Positions 58,544 to 64,000 of a stretch of 64,000 nt of DNA are shown one piece after another. Positions within the stretch are counted from its first letter, which is position 1. Every line of letters begins with the position of its first letter. Position numbers and translations under genes: made by a program. Source of the DNA: JAENVT01 sp963773085 (GTDB lineage Bacteria > Actinomycetota > Acidimicrobiia > Acidimicrobiales > Ilumatobacteraceae). Location of the stretch: contig CAVYZS010000007.1 of NCBI GenBank assembly GCA_963773085.1, positions 62,001 through 126,000 on the forward strand, in the 5' to 3' direction. The notes under the pieces were generated by a model. It worked only from the letters and a program-made list of their open reading frames with translations. It searched no databases and was not told where the DNA came from.

Positions 58544-61005
58544 TACGAGCGCAGGCGCCCGTTCGTCCGGTCGTACAACGGCTCACGGCCAACGGTTCCC
58601 GTCTTCAACTGGCCGAGGATCTTGATGTGCACCTGGGTGCCCTCTTCTTCGTAGGCCGGCTTGATGTAGCCCAACGCAATGCTCTTGCCGAGCGTGAAGC
58701 TCCACCCCCCGGAGGTGACGATGCCGATGCGCTCGGCGTGGGGCCCGTCAGCATCGAAGATCGACGAGCAGAAGGGTGCATCTGCGTCGCCGGCCTCGTC
58801 GAGCGTGATGGCGACGAACCGCCAGCAGGGACCAGCCGCCTTCTCCGCGACCAGTGCGGCTTTGCCGACGAAATCGGCTTTGGTGAGGTCCACGAACCGA
58901 TCCAGCGCGGCATCATATGGCGAGAAGCCGATCTCCAGATCGGCCTTCCATCCGCGGTAGCACTTGTCGAGCCGCAGGCTGTCGACGGCGTAGATGCCGA
59001 AGTCACGAATGCCATGCTGCTCACCGGCAGCCCAGACGGCCGCGTACAACGCCACCAGCTGGTGATTGGCGGCATGCAGCTCCCAGCCCAGCTCACCCAC
59101 GTAGTTCACGCGCAGGGCACGTACCGGGCCCACCGCCGTGTCGATGTCGCGGACCGAGAGCCACGGGAACGATTCGTTGTCGAGCGGTGCGGATGTGATC
59201 TGACAGAGCACGTCACGCGAGCGTGGGCCGGCGACCACGATCGTGCCGAAGTCTGCTGTCACGTTGGTGAGTGTCACCGAACCATCGACCGGCAGTGAAG
59301 CACCGAGCACGTCGAGGTCGTGCCACTCGGCGCTGGCCGCACCCACGACGTAGAAGTGGTTCGCCGAGATCTTGCTGACAGTGAACTCGCTGAGCACTTT
59401 GCCGTCGGGCAGCAAGGCATAGCAGAGGGCGACACGGCCTGTCCCGGGCAGTTTCGTGCAGAGCAGGTGGTCGAGGTACGGCTCGGCGCCGGTGCCGCTG
59501 ACCTCGATCTTGGTGAAGCCCGGCAGGTCGAGAACCGCCACGCTGGTGCGCACCGCTGCACATTCGGTGGCAACCACGGTGCGCCACCCGTTGGTGCGGA
59601 AGAACGACAGCGAATGATCCGTGACGATGCCGTCGGGGTCGAACCATGTCGGGCGTTCCCAACCACCGCGCGCACCGAAGCGCGCACCCTTGGCCTTCAG
59701 CGTCTCGTAGAGCGGCGACGTGTACGACGGCCGTCCGGCGGGACGTTCCTCGAACGGAAAGCTCATGGCATATTCGTTCTGGTACACCTCGATCGCCTTG
59801 TCGATCGTGTACTGCGTCGTCGCGTAATCCTTGTAGCGGCGGCGGTCGATCGTCCACAGGTCGAACTCGGGACGGCCGTCGAGGATCCATTGGGCGATGG
59901 CCTTGCCGGCGCCACCGCCTTGGGCGATGCCGAAGCTGAACGTGTTGCAGTGCCAGAAGTTGCGCAACCCGCGCTCGGGGCCGACGTACGGGTTGCCGTC
60001 CGGGGCATACGGGATGGGGCCGTTGACCACCCGGGCGATCCCGGCATCGCCCAACACCGGAACCCGTTCGCCGGCGTCGAGGATCTGCGGTGCCAGGCGT
60101 TCGAGGTCGTCGCTCCAGAGCATGTTGGCGAAGTTCTCCGGAATGCCGTCGCGCCACATGGCGGTCGCCCGCCACTCGTACGGCCCGAGGATGAAGCTGT
60201 TGCGTTCCTGGCGGAGGTAGTAGCTGGCGTCGGGGTCGCGCAGCAGGGGCAGTGGGAACTCACGGGCGGCGAGTTCGGGGATCTCTTCGGTCACGTAGTA
60301 CTGGTGTGACATCTGCGCGACCGGCAGGTGGCGGTCGACCAACTCCATCAGTTCGCCGGCGCGGTAGCCAGCAGCGTTGATGATGCTCTCGCAGTGGATG
60401 GTGTGATTCTCGCTGTCGCCGGAAGCAGACCTGCTGCGCGACGTGATAGTCCAGCCGTTGTCGGCGCGCTGCTCCAAGCCGACCACACGCTCGAAGCGTC
60501 GCACGCGTGCTCCCAGCGCTCTCGCCGCGCGGGCCAGAGCCTGGGTGACCTGCGACGGATCGATGTCGCCGTCGAGTGGATCCCACAGGGCCCCGAGCAG
60601 ATCGTGGGTCTTCACCAGTGGGTAACGCTCGACGAGTTGCTCAGGGTCGAGCATGTCGTACCCCATGCCCTGGGCGTTGGCCATGCTGGTGACATGGCGG
60701 AACTCGGCGATTCGCTCCCGGCCGTGCGCCAGCCGCACCGAGCCCGTGACGTGGTAGTTGATCGGGAACTCGGGATCGTCGGCCAGCGTGCGGTAGAGGG
60801 CAGCCGAGTACGACTGCACCTTCATCAGACTCCAGCTCGTGCTGTAGGTAGGAACGTTCCCTGCGGCATGCCAGGTCGAGCCCGACGTCAATTCGTCGCG
60901 TTCGAGCAGCACGACATCGGTACAGCCCATCTGGGTGAGGTGGTACAGCGCGCTGCACCCGGCGATGCCACCCCCGATCACGACGATCTGTGCCTGCTCG
61001 CTCAT
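58543..61005 (-). CDS. FAD-dependent oxidoreductase with GcvT domain (sarcosine/dimethylglycine dehydrogenase-like)
   Basis: An intact 820-residue enzyme. The N-terminal DAO-type FAD domain has IVVIGGGIAGCSALYHL, ERDELTSGSTWHAAGN (the usual flavin-attachment region) and IINAAGYRAGEL. The C-terminal half, from about residue 430, is a GcvT/aminomethyltransferase fold (VLDLPGFTKIEVSGTGAE, VNYVGELGWELHAANHQL, IYAVDSLRLDKCYRGWKADL). Known relatives oxidatively demethylate sarcosine, dimethylglycine or similar methylamines and pass the C1 unit to tetrahydrofolate. The start ATG 61005 faces the divergent paralogue across 74 bases. The OLD-type TOPRIM gene is coupled downstream. Confidence 0.9.
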   Translation of the reverse strand: MSEQAQIVVIGGGIAGCSALYHLTQMGCTDVVLLERDELTSGSTWHAAGNVPTYSTSWSLMKVQSYSAALYRTLADDPEFPINYHVTGSVRLAHGRERIAEFRHVTSMANAQGMGYDMLDPEQLVERYPLVKTHDLLGALWDPLDGDIDPSQVTQALARAARALGARVRRFERVVGLEQRADNGWTITSRSRSASGDSENHTIHCESIINAAGYRAGELMELVDRHLPVAQMSHQYYVTEEIPELAAREFPLPLLRDPDASYYLRQERNSFILGPYEWRATAMWRDGIPENFANMLWSDDLERLAPQILDAGERVPVLGDAGIARVVNGPIPYAPDGNPYVGPERGLRNFWHCNTFSFGIAQGGGAGKAIAQWILDGRPEFDLWTIDRRRYKDYATTQYTIDKAIEVYQNEYAMSFPFEERPAGRPSYTSPLYETLKAKGARFGARGGWERPTWFDPDGIVTDHSLSFFRTNGWRTVVATECAAVRTSVAVLDLPGFTKIEVSGTGAEPYLDHLLCTKLPGTGRVALCYALLPDGKVLSEFTVSKISANHFYVVGAASAEWHDLDVLGASLPVDGSVTLTNVTADFGTIVVAGPRSRDVLCQITSAPLDNESFPWLSVRDIDTAVGPVRALRVNYVGELGWELHAANHQLVALYAAVWAAGEQHGIRDFGIYAVDSLRLDKCYRGWKADLEIGFSPYDAALDRFVDLTKADFVGKAALVAEKAAGPCWRFVAITLDEAGDADAPFCSSIFDADGPHAERIGIVTSGGWSFTLGKSIALGYIKPAYEEEGTQVHIKILGQLKTGTVGREPLYDRTNGRLRS

Positions 61006-61010
61006 CCCGA

Positions 61011-61036
61011 TGTGTAAAGATAGCCGAAATTACACA
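61011..61036. promoter_or_regulatory. Inverted repeat between divergent FAD/GcvT genes
   Basis: TGTGTAA (61011-61017) and TTACACA (61030-61036) are perfect complements separated by 12 bases. They lie 6 bases ahead of the leftward start codon and about 44 bases from the rightward one. The AT-rich character stands out in GC-rich surroundings, and the XRE regulator at 63581 is an obvious candidate binder. Confidence 0.6.
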
Positions 61037-61079
61037 ACCCCAGAGCACTCGCTCCGACCGCCGATTCGGAGGCACCTCC

Positions 61080-63553
61080 ATGACCGAACTCCCCAGTCAC
61101 GCAGGCGTGGTCATCGTCGGCGGGGGCATCGTCGGTTGCAGCGTCGCCTACCACCTGGCGTTGCGTGGCGTGACTGACGTGGTGCTACTGGAACGCAAGC
61201 AGCTGACGTGCGGCACGACGTGGCACGCCGCAGGCCTGGTCGGCCAGCTGCGCGCCACGCACAATCTCACCCGGCTGGCGCAGTACACCACCAACCTGTT
61301 CGCCACGCTCGAGTCACGAGACCGGGCAGGCGACCGGGTTCCGGGCGCGCGGCTCGGTCAGCGTGGCCCCCAACGACGAGCGCTTCGAGGAGACTGAAGC
61401 GTGGCGCGTCGATGGCGCGGGTGTTCGGGCTGGAGGTCAACATCATCTCCCCCGCCGAGTGCAGGATCTCGTGCCGCTGGCTCGCGTCGACGATCTCGTC
61501 GGCGGGGTGTACCTGCCCGGTGACGGGTCACCAACCCGATCGACACCACGCAGGCCCTGGCCAAGGGTGCCCGAGCCGTGGGGTGCGGATTGTCGAGAAC
61601 GTCAAGGTCGAACGGATCGTCATCGAGCACGGCCGCGCCGTCGGTGTGCGTCGACCGAGATCGGCGAGATCCGCGCCGACGCAGTCGTCAACGCGGCCGG
61701 CATGTGGGCGCACGCGGATCGGCGAGCAGGTCGGAGCCGTCGTGCCGCTGCACGCCGCCGAGCACTTCTACATCGTCACCGAGCGCGGTCGCGGGCATCT
61801 CGCCGACGATGCCGGTGCTGCGCGACCCGGACGGCTGCGGCTACTTCAAGGAGGATGCCGGCAAGCTGCTGGTCGGTTGGTTCGAACCGGTCGCCAAGCC
61901 GTGGGGCATGACCAAACCCGGAGGCGCCAGCGGGATCCCCGAGTCGTTTGCTTCGACACGCTGCCGGAGGACTTCGAGCACATCGCGCCGCTGGTCGAGG
62001 CGGCGACGCATCGCATGCCCGCTTCTCGCCGAGACCGGCATTCGGCTGTTCTTCAACGGTCCCGAGTCGTTCACTCCCGACGATCGCTATCTGCTCGGCG
62101 AGTCACCCGATGTGAAGGGTCTGTTCATGGCGTGCGGGTTCAACTCGATCGGCATCCAGTCGTCCGGCGGCGCCGGCAAGGTGCTGGCCGACTGGATCAT
62201 CGACGGCCATCCGCCGATGGACCTGTGGGACGTCGACATCCGCCGCGTGATGCCGTTCCAAGCGCAACGCCAGCTACCTGCACGATCGCACCGTCGAGGC
62301 GCTTGGGCTGCTGTACGCGATGCATTGGCCGTTCCGGCAACCCGAGACGGCGCGTGGCGTGCGCCGGTCGGCGCTGCACGATCGACTGGCGTCACGCGGT
62401 GCGTGCTTCGGTGAGATCGCCGGATGGGAACGGACCAACTGGTTCGCGCCCGCCGGCGTCGAGCCCGAGTACGAGTACAGCTACGGCCGGCAGAACTGGT
62501 TCGCGTACTCGGCCGACGAGCACAACGCGGTGCGCAACGCGGTCGGCCTGTTCGACCAGTCGTCGTTCGGCAAGTTCTGCTCGAAGGCCCCGATGCCGAG
62601 TCGGTGCTGAACCGGATCTGCGCCAACGATGTGGCCGTGCCGGTCGGCAAGATCGTGTACACGCAGTGGCTCAACGAGCGAGGCGGCATCGAGGCCGATC
62701 TCACCGTGACGCGTGAGGCCGCCGACCGCTACCTGATCGTCACGGCGGCAGCGACGCAGGTACGCGACTTCGCCTACCTGAAGGACCACATCCCGCCGGG
62801 TGCGCGGGCCATCGGCATCGACGTGACGTCCGGCCACGCGGTGCTCAGCGTGATGGGTCCGAACTCGCGTGCACTTGCTGCAATCGATGACCGCCGATGA
62901 CCTGTCCAACGAGGCGTTCCCGTTCGGAACGTCGCGCGTGATCGATCTCGGTTATGCACGGGTGCGCGCCAGTCGAGTCACCTACGTCGGTGAGCTGGGT
63001 TGGGAGCTGTACATCGCCACCGAGTTCGCGACCGGCGTGTTCGACACCATCGTCGCTGCCGGCGTGCCGTTCGGCCTGCGCCACGCCGGCTACCACGCTC
63101 TCAACTCGCTGCGGATGGAGAAGGGCTACCGCCACTGGGGCCACGACATCACCCCAGACGAGACGCCGTTGGAGGCAGGTCTCGGCTTCGTCGTCGCGTG
63201 GGACAAGCCGGGCGGCTTCATCGGGCGCGATGCGCTGCTGCGCGCAGAAGAAGGCGGACTGCGCAAACGCCTCGTCCAGTTCGCACTCGCCGACCCCGAC
63301 AAGCTGCTCTACCACAACGAGCCGATCTGGCGCGACGGCGTCATCGTCGGCACGCATCACGTCGGGCATGTTCGGGCACACGGTCGGAGCCTCGCTCGGC
63401 ATGGGCTAGGTGTCGGGACCCGACGGCGGTGTCGTCGATCGCGATTACGTCCTCAGCGGCAACTACGACATCGAAGTCGCCGGCGAACGCGTCCCGGCAA
63501 AGGTCTCGCTCGACCCGTGGTACGACCCAAAGAGCACGCGGGTGCATTCGTGA
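61080..63553 (+). pseudogene. FAD/GcvT oxidoreductase paralogue with about 14 frameshifts and one in-frame stop
   Basis: Pieced across frames, this is a complete dimethylglycine/sarcosine dehydrogenase-like enzyme: VVIVGGGIVGCSVAYHLALR, LLERKQLTCGTTWHAAGLVG, GLEVNIISPAEC, GVYLPGDG, VVNAAGMWA, HAAEHFYIVTE, RDPDGCGYFKEDAGKLLVGW, GFNSIGIQSSGGAGKVLADW, VTYVGELGWELYIATEFATG, ending VSLDPWYDPKSTRVHS at 63553. Breaks lie near 61315, 61406, 61463, 61530, 61572, 61652, 61712, 61795, 61948, 62024, 62262, 62582, 62874 and 63362, plus TAG at 63408 where TAC is expected. Conservation between breaks is excellent, so sequence error is more likely than decay. The ATG is at 61080. It is divergent from an intact homologue and followed by an XRE regulator. 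Confidence 0.8.
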
Positions 63554-63580
63554 CTCGGGCGAGCGCGACGGCGTAGCGTC

Positions 63581-64000
63581 ATGGCGATCAGAGCGCTCAG
63601 CAGCGCACGTGAGGCAACATCACCTTCGAGCGACGACCGCTATGACCCCGACACACTGATCGGCAGCCGTATCCGCGAGCTACGCAAGGCGCAGGGCCGC
63701 ACCCTTCAGAACGTGGCTTCGGCCATTGGCATCTCCGTCAGCTATCTCAGTCAGATCGAGCGAGACGTGTCGCGCCTGCCGATCGGCGTGCTCAAACAGA
63801 TCTCCGACGAGCTGGCGGTGCACATGAACTGGTTCTTCCACACCGGACAGGACGGGCCGGAGGAGGAACGCGACATCATCGTTCGCGCCGCGAATCGGCG
63901 CAACCTCACGTTCACCGGCCTGGGGATCACCGAAGAGTTGCTGTCGCCCAACCTCGCCGGCCCGCTCGAACTGTTGATCAGCACCATCCACCCCGGTGCC
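63581..64000 (+). CDS. XRE-type HTH regulator, 3' partial (probable cupin type)
   Basis: It begins at ATG 63581 and runs off the window with 140 codons seen. The HTH is GSRIRELRKAQGRTLQNVAS, then AIGISVSYLSQIERDVSRLP, a standard XRE/SinR-like motif. The following residues (ISDELAVHMNWFFHTGQDGP, IVRAANRRNLTFTGLGITEE, LLSPNLAGPLELLISTIHPG) resemble the linker and first strands of a cupin sensor domain. HTH-cupin regulators commonly control amine and amino-acid catabolism. It starts 28 bases after the FAD/GcvT paralogue and is the likely regulator of the divergent pair. Confidence 0.85.
   Translation, partial: MAIRALSSAREATSPSSDDRYDPDTLIGSRIRELRKAQGRTLQNVASAIGISVSYLSQIERDVSRLPIGVLKQISDELAVHMNWFFHTGQDGPEEERDIIVRAANRRNLTFTGLGITEELLSPNLAGPLELLISTIHPGA

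Overview
The window is high-GC, gene-dense bacterial DNA with actinobacterial content: a DUF222/HNH (13E12-type) gene, a BTAD-type regulator fused to an AAA ATPase, a furA-katG pair, an ECF42-type sigma factor coupled to a YCII/DGPF protein, a bacterial GPP34 protein, and many GTG starts. A subtilase ending in STWSG repeats and the overall style point to Acidimicrobiia (Ilumatobacter-like). That placement is inference; no rRNA, tRNA, CRISPR array, insertion sequence or phage module was seen.

Layout. 1-2.5 kb: the 3' part of a modular surface protein and a small membrane protein. 2.6-6.7 kb: an SDR, then a leftward AraC - VOC - UvrA-like group. 6.8-13.1 kb: a giant BTAD/AAA regulator divergent from a 1-Cys peroxiredoxin and an ETHE1-like/rhodanese protein (peroxide and sulfane-sulfur handling). 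13.2-20.9 kb: a PEP-mobile-domain protein, a class III cyclase/ATPase, a Crp/Fnr regulator, and a membrane TIR protein with a second TIR-like domain. 20.9-24.9 kb: katG, furA and two DinB-type proteins. 25.4-31.5 kb: a DUF222/HNH gene, an ExoD-like protein, and a leftward operon of YCII, ECF sigma, ArsR, SRPBCC, DUF899 and a tiny membrane protein. 31.5-36.1 kb: a GH31 glucosidase and a TetR / hemerythrin-SRPBCC pair. 36.1-42.4 kb: a two-component system divergent from a MacB-type ABC exporter and a stand-alone Sensor-domain protein. 42.4-49.9 kb: HAD, LURP-one-like, TIR, GPP34, Rieske oxygenase and a large BNR propeller protein. 50-54.5 kb: the subtilase and a GGDEF-EAL protein. 54.5-58.5 kb: YjbR, patatin, a lipoprotein, an HExxH protein, a DapB-like reductase and an OLD-type TOPRIM protein. 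58.5-64 kb: two divergent FAD/GcvT (sarcosine/dimethylglycine dehydrogenase-like) genes and the start of an XRE regulator.

Two things cut across these regions. First, at least 17 genes carry frame-breaking lesions, about 45 in total, while the protein on either side of each break still reads as well-conserved sequence. This looks more like indel error in the assembly than decay, although one DinB-type gene has a real-looking internal deletion and a trypsin-like gene is reduced to its C-terminal end. Second, a REP-like hairpin element occurs three times (about 2.5, 25.15 and 31.05 kb), with paired changes in its stem. Several long inverted repeats sit exactly where autoregulatory operators would be expected: upstream of TetR, ArsR, the FAD oxidoreductase pair and the cyclase/ATPase.
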